A DNA stretch of 64,000 nt, from positions 2,474,573 through 2,538,572 of the forward strand of contig CM066297.1 of assembly GCA_033816765.1 (NCBI GenBank). Reading direction: 5' to 3'. Source of the stretch: Nothopassalora personata (Eukaryota; Ascomycota; Dothideomycetes; Mycosphaerellales; Mycosphaerellaceae). The notes beneath the pieces were generated by a model. It did no database searches, was not told where the DNA came from, and was given only the letters and a program-made list of their open reading frames with translations. The translations under genes and the position numbers were made by a program. How positions within the stretch are numbered: the first letter of the stretch is position 1; each line of letters begins with the position of its first letter. Positions 1 to 12,593 of the stretch are shown one piece after another.

Positions 1-5
1 TGATA

Positions 6-2964
6 GTGCAGCAGGAAGAGGAGCAGCGAAGTCGATCGAACAAGGGCAAGAAGAGCAAGAGTCGGCACTCTGCGGACGGTGAGATCCACCGGCCAGCAGC
101 ACAGCCCGACATACGGGCTCCCCAGTCGACGCAGGATGCACCTCGCCAGCAACCGGGCTTCCAGGCGAACGCGGATCCAGCCGACATCATTCGTAACCGC
201 GCGAAGTCAGATGCGACTGGCATACTCCCACGTAGCACCACAGCACCTTCTCTCATGAGTCCCGGACTTCCGATGAGTCCGCGCCCTGGCGACAGACCTT
301 TGACCTCGCCCATGCCGCGTGCAATGAACGCACCGCCAAACTCAATCCTTTCACCTCGTGCGCCAAGACATCCAATCCCGCTGCCACCTCAGACACCTCT
401 GACCGTGACTTCGCCCCATCTTGATCGGGCCAAAGCCTATCATCAACAGTCGCAGTCGCAGTCGCAGCCGCAGCCTGTTTCTAACCTAGTAGACAGATTG
501 AGACCATCTCCCGATGCAGTTCCCGACCATGAACGTCCCTCAACCTCAGCTAGCAGCCTCCCGGCATCCACTCCCGGCGAGGTCTACAAGGGCCTCATGG
601 ACAGCGATCACCCGGACTTGCTTCTTCCTCCGGCTGCTTTGTCCAAGGTGTACGTGATCACGGCATCATCGCGGATGCTACCATCACGTGCAAGTTACAG
701 CGCGCCAAAGCAAGCAGACGAGAATCCGGTGTTCACTTTGGCGGTACACCTGAGGTCAGATAGGCGACAGCTATGGCGTGTGGAGAAAACCTTCGCTGCA
801 CTTGCTAGTTTCGACCAGCAGGTCAAATCACTCTGCAAGGTGCGCGATCGTTTGCCTGATAAGCAGTTGTTCGCTGGTCACGCGCCTTCCAAGATCGATG
901 CCAGGAGAATGGCGCTCAACCAATACTTTGAGCAAGTCCTGGATTCTGTCTCGAACGAGAAGGCAATTATGACCATCTGCAAGTTTCTATCCAAAGATCC
1001 TTTCAGCGGGGATGGTAGCGACTACTTCGGAATCAAGATCAACGGAGGGCGACCAGATTCACCTGTCGGGAAGTTGCGACCTAATCGCGCGGGGTACCTT
1101 ACCAAGCGCGGCAAGAACTTTGGGGGCTGGAAGGCACGTTACTTTGTTCTCGATGGACCAAACTTGAAGTACTTCGAAGGCCCAGGTGGTGCACATCTTG
1201 GATCAATAAAGCTACAGAAAGCGCAGATCGGCAAGCAGTCATCCAACAACAATGCCTCGCTAGACGATGAGGAGAATCAATTCAGGCATGCGTTCTTGAT
1301 ATTGGAGCCAAAGAAGAAGGATTCTTCAGCACTGGTGCGACATGTGCTGTGTGCAGAGAGCGACGATGAGCGCGACGCATGGGTGGAGGCATTACTTCAT
1401 TACGTTGACTTCCACGACGATGAGGACCAACAGCCCGCTCGTCAAGCTCAAGTTTCGAAGACTGAGATCACTGGACATCGCAGCCCAAGACTCCAGAAGT
1501 CGATGAGCGACCTCCGTCCGTCCTCCAACACGAGCCGTCTCACGATGCAGTCCACAACTTCTGCATCTGTGCTTTCTTTGCAATCAGCCCAATCATTCCA
1601 ATCGGCGCCGTCACGACCATCTGAGGAAGTGCGCACGGTAGGATACAGCGAGACCGTCGCGGGCGAAGCACCGCTCATGTACCCACCTGGCAGCCAGACA
1701 CCGTCGCCGCCATACGATCGAGTTACCGCAGATCAGTCGCAGGCCGTGTACCCTGCCATCTCAGGCCCAACAAACCTGCAAGTCATCCAGAATACTGGTG
1801 ACTGGGGCATGAAGCCACCGCCGACTCCAGGAGCGAAGGACAAGAAGCGAAGCATGTTCTCGAGCTTGCCATTCGGACGCGGGCGTTCATCTTCAGATCT
1901 TTCGCCTGGTGAAGTCAAGGCAGCGAATGCGTCTGCCGGCTCTCGAGGCGTGTTTGGCGTACCTCTTGCCGAAGCTGTTGCTGCGGTGCCAGTAGAGGAT
2001 GCCGACACGGACCTTCCCGCTGTTGTGTACCGCTGCGTCGAATATTTGATTGGCAAGAACGCTGTTGTCGAGGAAGGCATCTTTCGATTGTCCGGCTCGA
2101 ACACAGTGATCAGATCACTCAAGGATCGCTTCAATACTGAAGGCGACGTCAACCTTATGGCTGATGAGCACTACTACGATGTCCACGCGGTGGCAAGCTT
2201 GCTCAAGCTGTATCTGCGCGAGCTACCGGCTAGCATCCTGACTCGTGACTTGCATCTTGATTTCCTGCACTGCTTAGAGGTCAACGGAGAGGAGAAAATT
2301 GTTCAGCTCAATGAACTTGTGCGAAGACTACCCGCGCAGAATCGCGCATTACTCGAAGCACTTTCGGATTTGATGTTGAGGATTGTCGACAAGGTCGAAT
2401 CGAACAAGATGAACGTTCGCAATCGTAAGCCAACCCTTTGCCTTCGTCTTCACTCGATTGCTAACATACTCTGCAGTTGGTGTGGTTTTCTCGCCCACGC
2501 TCAATCTTCCTGGACCGCTGATATCGCTGTTCGTGGAGGAGCAGCGCCGCATCTTTGGTCCGGCTTTACAGTCTCGCCAACAGTCTGTCTTCGCACAAGA
2601 GCCCGAGAAGCAAGCGTCGTCCGTCGACTTGCGATCACCACGGAAGCAGATGTTCAGTGACCTGCCAACCCCGGCTTATAACCAGACACAATTCCAAAAC
2701 GGCGAAGCTGATAACACTGGCATGACTCCCATGCACCCAACCTACGCCAACTATCAGATGGCACCGCAAGGAGAAGGCGGCTTCGGCAGTCTTAATGATG
2801 CCTTGCGCTCTCCCACTGTTTACGGCATGACCGGCACTGGCGCACCGACACCTCGCGACATCAAAGCACGACGACGCGAATCTGGCATGCTCGGCATCAA
2901 TATGGGGATGCAGAAGAAAGCTTCTTCATCCCACTTGCGCGAAGAACTAGGCTCGAGTTTCTAA
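6..2964 (+). CDS. PX-PH-RhoGAP protein (Bem3-type), 5' end outside window
   Basis: Probable GTPase-activating protein for a Rho/Cdc42-class GTPase at polarised growth sites. Domain order is PX (about residues 212-331, counted from base 6), PH (361-470, starting RAGYLTKRG and ending with the conserved Trp of DAWVEALL) and RhoGAP (from about 649). The arginine finger is in GIFRLSGS near residue 694. The rest is Ser/Pro-rich and looks disordered, as in yeast Bem3. An intron at 2425-2476 (gtaagc...CTAAC...ctgcag) restores the RhoGAP block NVRN-LGVVFSPTL; the joined frame ends with TAA at 2962. The frame is open to the window edge and begins with GTG, so the true start or a splice acceptor lies upstream. 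PX+PH+RhoGAP is the Bem3 combination; the exact GTPase target is inferred. Confidence 0.88.
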
Positions 2965-3732
2965 TGCTCTGCGCCCACAGAGACGGATCACAGACTCTGG
3001 ACGGTCGATACAGTTGTCCCCCGATACCCCAATAAGTTCTTTCTGGCGTTCATGAAGGGAAGATAAAGCCTGCATGCATTGCATGGCTGGTATGACTTAA
3101 ATGCATAGTATGATAATGAGCTGGTTTCGGGATTCCGACCAGCGTGTTGGTGGGGGCTCCGGGGGCCGGGGGGCCTCAGGCAGGCGATTGTTTCCTGCAT
3201 TTCTGGCCCGAAGGACATGTTTACTTTTGGACTGACTATTTTTGATTTGATGGAAGCGATGCATCATTCCCCCCCCCCCCCCCCCCAAAACAATTCGTTC
3301 CGGTGTCCTTTCGACTCTGGCTTGCGATGTTGGACTTTCTTCTCTGTGGCAGCGTTCGAGCGAGCTGGGACTAAGCGGCATTCAGACAGACAATCAAAGC
3401 TGGCGAACCAGATGGAACGAAGTGAGATGAAGCGAGACGAGATAGTAGTGTGTACGATCTATAGAGCACCAAGATGAGAGCGTGTTTCGTACAGCATCAG
3501 ACGCGGTCTGTTGATTCCACATCGTGATGTGTTCACGTAGAGAAATAAGGAATCATCGCAAGACGCTTCCCCACTTTCGAGCTGTTGTGCTGACTGGCAG
3601 CTTTCAAGCCGGGCAGGAACGACTGGACTTCATCTCCTTGATTCCACACCAACATAGAAGTACACGAAGCTGCCATCGAAGCCGCATCATATCCACATCA
3701 AATCACACCAGTTAGACATCAACCCAACAACC
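2965..3732. other. Intergenic, tandem gene junction
   Basis: This 768-bp gap separates the RhoGAP stop from the DUF427 start. It contains an 18-nt C homopolymer at 3269-3286. I see no convincing coding exon; the small open frames here lack homologous-looking sequence. Confidence 0.6.
3269..3286. repeat. Poly-C homopolymer (18 nt)
   Basis: Uninterrupted run of 18 cytosines in the gap between the RhoGAP and DUF427 genes. Such runs are prone to replication slippage and to assembly length errors. Confidence 0.9.
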
Positions 3733-4844
3733 ATGCCTCCCCCACCACCAGAGTAGGCGCAGTCCTCCACCCGTCCCCATCACATCCAGCTAAGCTAACC
3801 GCAACACTTCCCTCTAGTCCACGCCAATTGGCCCTCAAACTGGGTACAGCCGGTCCCCACAAGGTGCTACCCACTCCACGCAAGGTCCAACTTCTTTTCA
3901 ATGGGTCCTACATTCTGAAGACGATCAAGGCGAATTTCGTGTGGGAGCATCCCTTCTATCCACAGTTGTACTTCCCGAGAAGCGAGTTGAACAACCGGGC
4001 CGCGATTCATTCCGGATTGCAAGTCGAGGAGGGAGAGACGTACGCAGATGACGCGGGGACGGTGATTGCCAAGCAATTGATACTGTCGATCGATGGAAAA
4101 CGTATCGATAAGATCATCGCGTGGGAAGACTCCTTGCCAGAGAAAGCAAAGGAGTTGGAGGGATTGGTGAAGGTGGACTTTGCCAGTGTGGTATGTCCGT
4201 CTCGTTGCAACAAGATGCCCGTCAGTCTCGCACGAGGTGCTGGGGTAAGCACTGACACGTTCGCACTCGCAGGATCAATGGTTCGAAGAGGACACGCCAA
4301 TTTATGTCCATCCCAAAGATCCCTTCAAGCGCGTGGATATCTTGTCAAGTACACGACACGTACGAGTGAAAGTGGGCGGGCGGGTTGTGGCGGATGCGAA
4401 TTTTGCTATGCATCTTTATGAGACGGGCCTGCCGGTTAGGTACTATTTACCGTTGACGAGTATTGATGCTGGGGTTTTGAGGAAGACGAAGACGAGGACG
4501 CAGGTAAGTGCAAGCTCCTTGACGTGTTCTGCAAGGATGCTGACGGCTATTGTAGTGCCCCTATAAGGGCGAGGCAGAATATTACAGTGTGGAGGTGAAT
4601 GGCAAGACACACGAGGATGTAGTGTGGTATTATACTACACCGTTGTTGGAGAGTGCAAAGATCGAGGGCAAGTGATGATCATCGCGGAATCATGAACAGT
4701 GTCTATGCTAACATTATCACAGGGCTATGCTGCTTTTATAACGAGAAAGTCGAGATCGAGTTGGATGGTGTGAAGCTTGAGCAGCCTGACACGCATTTTG
4801 GCAAGCACAAGCCGAGTGACAATGTCAAGCCAAGTGCTGTTTGA
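3733..4844 (+). CDS. DUF427 domain protein, five exons
   Basis: Protein of the DUF427 family (Pfam NTP_transf_9); biochemical role unknown. Model: 3733-3752, 3818-4190, 4273-4503, 4556-4667, 4723-4844, giving 285 aa. Two DUF427-like repeats are visible. The second has the family signature: RVRVKVGGRVVADANFAM, then HLYETGLPVRYYLP, CPYKGEAEYYSV, DVVWYYTTPL, and FYNEKVEIELDG. The first exon encodes only MPPPPPD. The start is the ATG in ccaccATGCC-like context, and the 65-bp first intron ends ctctag. Intron 4 (4668-4722) uses a GC donor (gcaagt) because only that junction keeps KIEG-LCCFYNEKV in frame; the nearest GT shifts it. Its 3' neighbour IRE1 is convergent. Confidence 0.88.
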
Positions 4845-5302
4845 GCACGAAGCAAAGTACTGAGAATGAAGACATTCTGATCGACTAGTGGACTCGCAAC
4901 AGGAGACTCTTCCAAGAAGTTGACTGTAGATGCTGACATACGAGCATGGGTAAATGTGATTATGACGTCGCAACAATTGCAAAAAAACCATAAGCGACCG
5001 CTCTTAATCCAGTGGACAGTCTACAATGCAGTCCCCAGAGTACATACTCATAACGAAGTGCCGCTCGAGAACAGCCTGCATATCAGGCATGGTTTTGGTT
5101 TTGTTCGTGCAGGATTCGAACGCCAAGCAATGCCGATACATGAAATGGAAGACCTTGATCGTCGAGAAGTGGGGCATCTAGAAGGTCAGTCACCTATCAC
5201 GAAATCGGCTTTAGAGCGTCGAGCCCTTGATTGAGATCGAAGCACCGCGAAGCGCTCTTGATATTGCTTCAAGTGTCTGGTACCGAATCGATTTTGCGCG
5301 TG
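4845..5302. other. Convergent intergenic region
   Basis: 458 bp between the 3' ends of the DUF427 gene and IRE1. No gene seen. A GTTCGAATCC string on the minus strand near 5115 resembles a pol III B-box but has no matching T-stem or A-box. Confidence 0.6.
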
Positions 5303-8300
5303 TCAGTTGTTACCTAGCTCGGAATATCCCTTGAACCGATCGTTACCCTGCAATTTAGCATCATGAATAACTTCATAGCATGTCATGAGCAATCGAGGAA
5401 ACTTGTTGCACCAGTAGCTCAAGTAGCCACTAGCCAAGGGCCCCACAAGTCTCTTCACACTATCAGGCATGTCTTCGTAGTGATTCTTCTTGTTTCTCAG
5501 TGCCCTCAGAAGGTCCAATAGCCTGTCACCATTGTATTTGCGCTGTTTGCCCAAAGTGTCCACGAATTGGCGGTCGAGCTTCTCCAGGAAGTTCGGATCT
5601 TCATTGCCATGCGGTGGCGCGCCAATCACTTCGACTGAGCGGCTCTCGAGCATGCGAAGGTGAGCCGAGTCTCCTCTATACCAATCGTCGTAGGTTCCGC
5701 GTGGCTCGCGCTCGAAGTGATCAGATACATCGCAGAGGAACGCCAATCGCTTCTCAGGTGACCAAAAGTAGGGGTGGTTGAGAACTGCTTGAGCGGTCGG
5801 GCGGTTCTCCGGTTGATGGGCCAGCATTGATGATATCAACTGCATGGGCTCATACGCGTCGGACCTACAGATATGTTAGTATTGGCCGAATATTCATGGA
5901 TCTGAATGTCTGCCCATGGTCGAAGCGATAAGCGCGTCGCCCCGATCCATTTCACACCAAGGTGAACAGACCGAGCTCTGCAGACCGTGAAGCGACCTAT
6001 CTCACTTACCACTGTGCGAGAGCGTCCATATTCTTGTTGTCCCGCTTGATATTGAGCTCTCGCAGCTGCTGCCACCCATGTTCGTCCTCGAACGGATGCA
6101 CGCCGTCGGTCAGAACCCAAAAGAACAGACATCCGAGGGAAAAGATGTCGGCCGCGCGCTTCACACCGCTTACACCGCCGATGCCACTGTCGCTGCCATC
6201 CTTCGAAGTGCTGTGCGTGTTATTGCCAGATGTCTCTCGGGGTTGTGATATCAGCTCAGGAGCTTTCCAACCAGATGTTCCTGCATTGCCGGTCGGGTCG
6301 ATGAGAGTGCTGACGTTCTCAGGGAGGTTCTTTCCAAGGCCAAAATCCGAGATCACGAGCCGATTGGTATCAGGTTGTGTCCTTTTCGGAAATGCCACCA
6401 GTATGTTTTGCGGCTTGATATCGCGGTGAATGATCCGGAGCTTGTGTAGGTGGCATAGCCCTGCTGCAAGCTGTTGAAGCGTTCTGGACATGTCCTGCTG
6501 CATGGATACTTTCAGCGTCCTCAGCTGGCGTTGCCTCTCTTCCGTCTTCGCTTTCTCTGCCTCCCAGACTTCGAACAGACTGGCTTGGCACAACTCGACA
6601 GCGATGTACAGGAAGTGCTTGTCCTGCTGCTGACAAAAGTAACGGACCACATTTGGGTGGTCATCACTTTGCTGCAGGAATGACACCTCCTGTGAAGCAA
6701 GCTCATAGTATTGCGAGAGCATGCGCTTCACGGCTACGCCTCGTCCTTCGAAAGATCCTTCGTAGACCACGGTGCCACAGCTGCCCTGGCCAATCATTTT
6801 GTCGGTGTGAATGACGAGGTTATTGATTTGCAAGGGGCCAGAAATTTCAGCACTTTCCGAGGCTTCCACGCTGATGACAGCAGCAGGTTGAGGAATCGGA
6901 GCTGCATTCTTTGCATTCCTGGCTTCCAACTGGGCATTTTCTTTCTCCTTGTGTTTCTTGCCAGCTCGTTTGCCTGTCCAGTGCGTCAGCATATATGAAT
7001 ATTGTAGAGACCGCGGTCATTGTAGTCTGAAACGGTAATGCGAGCGCGCGCGCCATCCTGCACATAACACGCCATTCGAGGAACCAATGAGCTCACGAAG
7101 GCATCATAAAGTACTGAGTGACCTACCTCTAGTCGCCTTTTTTTTCTTAGGCTCGATGTCTTCCTTCACATCGTCTTCCTCTGGATCATTCTCTTTCACT
7201 GGCGAAGGGCCAGCGTTGACGGGCGTTTCTGCAAATTTCACATGTGGTGCGGGCGAGGAAGTAGGGTTATGAGGGAAGATTGTCTCCTGGGCAGGCTCCG
7301 CCTCACGCACCTGTGCAATGTTAGTAATCTTATGAGGAGCGTCGACCTTCTCGTGACACGGCACTTGCCAATGTGTTGGAGAGACATGGCGCGTCATTGG
7401 AAGCCGCATTGAACAACTCACCATGGTGGGCTCCGTCTCTGGAGCGATGTTGGCCTTGGGTCCATTGGGAAGCACATCGGGCACCTGAAACTGTTTGAAG
7501 TTCGCCCAAGCAATGGTGGACTTTATTTTGTACGCATAGCCTCCCGAGCCGCTCAGAACACTCACGAGGATCAGAGCGATGATGACCTGTAGCCACGTGA
7601 AGTTTTGTTGCTGCGAAAAAGCGTTCATAGGCTTCAGCGATGTTTCATCACTGACCCTTCCTTGGGCAGGGGCATCAATGGTGAGTCTCTCGTGTGCCCC
7701 AAGTCTTCCTGCCACGTTGCTGTCCGCCGACAGCGCCATGTAGTGAACTCCCTGATAGAGTGCTTTCGAGATTGGGAGGGGTGATTTCTTGCGTGAGTCG
7801 TAGACATCAGGGTTGTAGTATCTCGCTTCTGGTGCCTTATCTGTCACGGTTGGATATTTGCCCTCGGAAAGAGCGTACCAGTTGCCAGATTTGGTGCAGC
7901 CAACCCATACATTCTCTATCTCTTCGTCTGTATCAATCTTATTGCGCGTGTCTGGCTGTGGGAGGATGACAAGGGCGGCGTTGCCCGACAGGTCATCTAC
8001 TGGGCGAACAATGTCGAAGACTCTGACGACCGGTGTCGGGAATTTCTGCTTGTATCGAGGCTTGGGCAATGCCGCCGCAGATTCGTAATGTCCATTCGGC
8101 TGGAGATCCACACTAAGGATACTCCCATCGTAACGAGACACCACGTACTTCCGGTCCATGGCCTCTTCGTAGTCTCGTCGAAGATCGTTGTCACGATTGT
8201 TAGGGGTCCATTCGAAATACTTGAGTGTCGTGATGGGCTCCCCAGTGTTTCGATCCTGCACACCGATGGTGTAGTCCACTCTGCCTAGGGTGATCGTGCC

Positions 8301-9197
8301 CATGGGCTCGCATTCGCTAGCCTCCAGATCGAGCGGGCTAGCTCTACGGCAACTCCTGTTATCGTTGACAATAGATCCAGCTGAGCTGAACGTCTTCAAG
8401 ATGTTGCCTGTAGCAGCATCTACCGTGTACAGGGTATTCTTCTTCTCGGCAGTGTAGGCTACTGCGGGATAATCGTCGTTGGCATAGGGCGACATTTCGA
8501 CCAGCTGCTTAACTGTCAAGCCCAGCCGGGACAGCCCCAACCCAGGCACCAGCATGTAGATGCTCCCATCTTGCGATGGCTCTACCACGAACAACGGGTC
8601 TTCCTGTTCTTGTCCCTTCTCGTCTAAGGTCGTGTTCCCCCGACGATGACGGATGGTCTCGACTACTTCACTGTCGGTTTCCAGCGTCCATCGAGGAGCG
8701 CCGGTGGTTCTGTCACGTGCGTGGAGCTTTCCGTCAACTGTCGCCAGGAGGATAATGTCCTCGACCTGCCAATCCTGCAGAGACCGCGCCTGTTGTCGCG
8801 AGGTGAGGCCGGCGGTGGAGGCCGACGTCAGCTGGGCAGGAGGTTGTCCGCTCACCGCGTTGACTTCTGCGGGGGCGGACACAGTCGCAAGGGCGCCATG
8901 GTTGGCGGATGCTCGCACTACTTTTTGTTGTTGGTGTTGGTCTAGTACTTCCGCGTCGGTGTCACGGTAGCCTCGCTGGCCGCTGAGACTGTGCGGATCA
9001 TGTATGGCGTGGGCAACGGTGTTTTGCCATCTTCGGTCTGCAGCCGACGCCGCCTCGTGGGAGGAGATCTCACCATCGGCGTACTGCTCGGGCGAGACAT
9101 TGGGCTGCTGCTGTAGTGCGGCCACAATGGGTGCAAGAAATGGTAACAGTATTAGGTCGCGCACACGGATGTTTGCGGGGCCTGGTGGTCGTCCCAT
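5303..9197 (-). CDS. IRE1: Ire1: ER-stress sensor kinase/endoribonuclease
   Basis: Type I ER membrane sensor of the unfolded protein response; in fungi it splices HAC1-type mRNA. Exons 9197-7422, 7310-7127, 6973-6010, 5864-5303 give 1161 aa. Residues 1-27 look like a signal peptide. The luminal part (about 28-537) has PQQ/beta-propeller-like repeats such as TVDGKLHARDRTTGAPRWTL. The transmembrane helix is near 538-558. The kinase has GQGSCGTV (about 714), the VAVK lysine (about 736), HRD (about 836) and DFG (about 863), with a Ser/Gly-rich insert after the APE motif. The C-terminal 186 aa are the KEN RNase domain, including RALRNKKNHYED. The first intron (7421-7311, 111 bp) is stop-free and in frame, so its retention would add 37 residues. 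A 17-codon upstream ORF overlaps the start. Confidence 0.95.
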
Positions 9198-9205
9198 GTT
9201 GCCAT
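9152..9205 (-). promoter_or_regulatory. Upstream ORF overlapping the IRE1 start codon
   Basis: An ATG 8 nt upstream of the IRE1 ATG, in another frame, opens a 17-codon ORF that ends at TAA inside the IRE1 signal-peptide coding region. Its context (cccATGG) is weaker at -3 than the IRE1 start (aacATGG). Ribosomes could therefore reach IRE1 by leaky scanning. Whether the mRNA includes this ATG is not known. Confidence 0.5.
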
Positions 9206-12200
9206 GGGCCTGCTCATGAGCAAGTCAGCGGGCGTGGGCGTTCAGCGGCGGCGGCGGCGGTGGTGGTGATGGTGGTGATGATATCCGGACAGTATGGGCG
9301 GAATATTGGTATAGTTGGTGGTGAGAGTGAGGACGTGGATGTCAGATGCGAATTCGCTCAACCCCTTGGGTGGGTAGTTAGTGGTCAGTGGTGGTGCCTT
9401 CCGAAGCTGACGCACGTCTGGGGCGCATGGAGTCAATGCTTTAGCGAACGAATAGCAGACCTCGACCGCACCGCACCACTGCAGCCCCGACAACTTGGAT
9501 ATGAGTACAGTATGAGGGCAACTCGTTCCCTTGCTTCTAAAATGTTCTTCTGCCATCTACACGCATTCACCGTGAAGGAAGCCGACAACAGCCAGCGCAA
9601 AGCCGCGATCACGACTCCGAAGTGGCTGGTGGCACAACCCGAATTCAAACCCTGCACAAGGCAGCACAAAGGGCTGGTTTGCCGACTTCGTCCCGCACGA
9701 CGACATCAGAAAAAGCCTGGCTGTCTGCTGCGCCGTGTACCTACGTTCACGCGCGCCTGCACTCCGCGACTGCTTTACCGGAAGGCACGCAGCTATGCCG
9801 CAGAAAGGCCTAGCGATTCGCGATCTCTGCTGCTGTCGGTAGCAAGAGGAGCGTTATCGGCAGCTGTCAGACAAGGGTGCGGTCGTGTTCAACCTAATTG
9901 ACAGTGCTATCGCGTCATGGCAAATCGATTGGAACTTGATTTGGGCTCATATAACAGGTGTTTCAGGACCACACAGTGTATGGCATGCGTCCATCTGGAA
10001 CTGAAGTGCTGCAGATGGAAAGGCTGTAGATGACGAATCAAAGTCACCTGATTCTTGGCGGCTGCCGCCTTAGGTTGGAAGGGCTGCAGCCTAAATGCAC
10101 GCTTGGATCGTGACAACACAGCTATACTAATAAACAACAGAATCAGGGGATTGCGATTTCAAGCCTAGAAATCCAATTCCGACGGTCTACCATTCTCGGA
10201 CTTATGTTATACAACTGCACTCGACACTACTACTGCCGACCATCAGGCAGACAATCCAACGGCAATATGTGGAGCCCTACACGAGCTATACGATGCAATG
10301 GGGAAACGAGGGAGCTCACAGTGGTCGTGGTTATTCGAGAGGCTGACTTATCTCGGTCACCGTAACGGATCATCTATTTCTGACTTTTAGGCAGCCGGAG
10401 TTGCCTGCTTCGCGCCGCCATCCATGCAACCTTGACCATAGCAAGACTGTCATCCCGTGCTCCAAATTCCACGGCTGCAAGTGTAGTGGCACGGGAAGAA
10501 TGGGATTGAACAACTCGGGGTATGTCAGGTCGCTCGTGCTGGCGCAAAATCCTGGGGCAAAGCTGGCAGCAGAAACAGAACGCTCTCTACAGCCAACGGA
10601 GTGGTAGCACGATTTCTATGCAGCATTTGATTTCCGAACTTTCGGACAACGTTCTACGACACTGCTTTCCATCCGAGCTATGTCGCATGCCTACTATGCC
10701 ACCGCACGTCGAACTTCTTTGGCTCCGAGGCACGCTCCCTCCACCTACCACAGCCAGGGACAAGAATGCGCGCCGCCCATTGGAGCTGTTACAAATCGAA
10801 CTGGGATGCGCAAGAGAGAAGAGACTGTCCAAGGACGAGGCTACCGGCGCGGCTGGAGACAGCAGCCACCTCATCGTCCATCATAGTGTCAACGGTCTGT
10901 GCCGTGTACTGCAGTCCGTACAGATCAACTCCGGCGCCAAAAGAGAGCAGGGAGTGTTAAGGAGAGACTTCTGGCATGACGTCCAGGACAGCCAGCGACT
11001 CCAGTGTCAACCACTGTAGCAAGGCTCTGCAGTCTGTGGATATGTGACGAGTCACAAGTAGAGGTGTCCGCCTTTGCAGACATAATATCAATGTGATACG
11101 AGAAAGGATTCCTCAATTTTTCTGAGTGGTGAACGACCAGTTGCAAAGCTCTCGGTTGAGCCTGCGCCAAACGTTTGAAACTCGCGCAAACAGATCCAAC
11201 AGATCCTTGCGACAACTGACCGGCGCAGGCAGCCTGCACTCCCAATCAGCAGCCATGTGTTGCCACATAGGTGTCTCCTTAGAACATGTTGCAAGCTGAC
11301 AACGCATCGGCACATCACTCGCCTACGACAATATGTACGAGGAACATCGAGCGCCCTGTTGGCGCTCGTCGCAGTTGGCAACCCTTCAACAGAGTCCCAT
11401 GGTTGGCGGCGTCAAAGAGAACCAGATCCATATCTGGGCAGATCGGCGCTTCTTCTGGCATTGCTCGGGTGAAGTAGATCCATCGCGGCCCATGTACAAC
11501 GCATCCGATGCAGCTCAGTGGCCGGGTGCTTTGTTCTTCGGCGGCAGGTCAGGTGCTCTTCGGAACAGGCGTCTCGCTGAAGGACATGTTGAGCCATAAC
11601 GCGCGCCTAGGACCCATTTCCAGGTCATTTTCCTTGCTGGAGAATATTGCAATGGCTGTCGTTGACGCTGGATCCTGCTTGCGATGTTGGATGATGGATG
11701 ATGATGGGGATGTCGGAGCGCTTGCGTGATAGTACAAAGACGATGGTACTGTGCCTCATGCACTGTTCTTCTTCACATCACACTCAATTCCCCACAAGGG
11801 TTCCCGCTCGCAAGGAGCGTTCGGCAACGGCCCCTAGCTCTACGTCCTATTGGTTGCATTGATCAGCCCAGTCCCAGCATCCGACCAGCTGGGATTAACG
11901 ATCGTCTTCTTCGACCATCATCTCACGCAAATATCAACATCACTCCTTCTTGACCTCTCGCGGCAACACCGAACAGCGCACCTGTGGCCTCTTTCTACAG
12001 TGTTCATTGCTGTTTCTTCACGACACACGATCCTGCTGCTGCGTCCAAACAAAATTCACAGCGGCTCCAGCATCAGCCGAAACGACCCAGCAGTTCTCTA
12101 AGCGCCGAAGCCTTCGCCAACGAATCACGATCGCCCGCGGTCGCGGCACGTATGATCGACCATCCTTAAAGGAGCTTAAAGGAAGAACCAACGGGCTGGG

Positions 12201-12593
12201 ACGTGCTCCCATTGGTCTCCGGAACGCTGCCTTGTTCCTCTCTCCATCACTGCAAGGCAAGAAAGTGTTTATCCTACGCCTCTACGCGCCCACACCAAGA
12301 ATAGCTGAACAGACAACTACTGTCCATCGATAAACGAATGTTCCTTCACGGGACTGCAACATCCTGTTGCTCGGAGGCACCGCGCAAACACATCAGGTAA
12401 GCACGTCAATTTAACCCAAGCAATGCCTCAGCAGCTGGCCCTCCGCTTGCTTCTTCTTCGCCGGACTTGCTGCTGCAGCTTAGCTTACTCACGCAGCACG
12501 CGCACGTCTGAGGTGGTGTCGTCGTTGTTGCCGATCCATTCATTTGCTTCTTCGGCCACTCGTTCCCGCAAACGACGACAATCAACGACAGAC
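9198..12593. other. Long divergent intergenic region
   Basis: About 3.4 kb between the divergent IRE1 and the proline/serine-rich gene. It starts with a GGC/GGT/GAT trinucleotide stretch at 9243-9281. The longest open frame (10522-11019 plus, 165 codons) shows no recognisable domain and no splice-supported extension, so I do not call it. Its downstream part, to 12593, is probably promoter and 5' UTR of the next gene. Confidence 0.5.
9243..9281. repeat. Trinucleotide-rich tract (GGC/GGT/GAT)
   Basis: Imperfect trinucleotide stretch just upstream of IRE1, reading GCC/ACC on the IRE1 strand, probably in its promoter or 5' leader. Confidence 0.7.

Noticed and set aside
5105..5130. B-box-like GTTCGAATCC on the minus strand
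   Set aside because: The flanking bases do not form a T-stem, and no A-box or acceptor stem is found at the right distance.
9116..9901. 261-codon plus-strand open frame
   Set aside because: It is antisense to the IRE1 signal peptide and then crosses simple trinucleotide repeats; no domain or coding texture.
10522..11019. 165-codon open frame in the IRE1 upstream gap
   Set aside because: No recognisable domain, no splice support and open frames on the other strand over the same bases.
12423..12593. 57-residue N-terminal extension of the proline/serine-rich protein
   Set aside because: Composition differs from the rest of the protein and the 12594 ATG has the better context; treated as leader.
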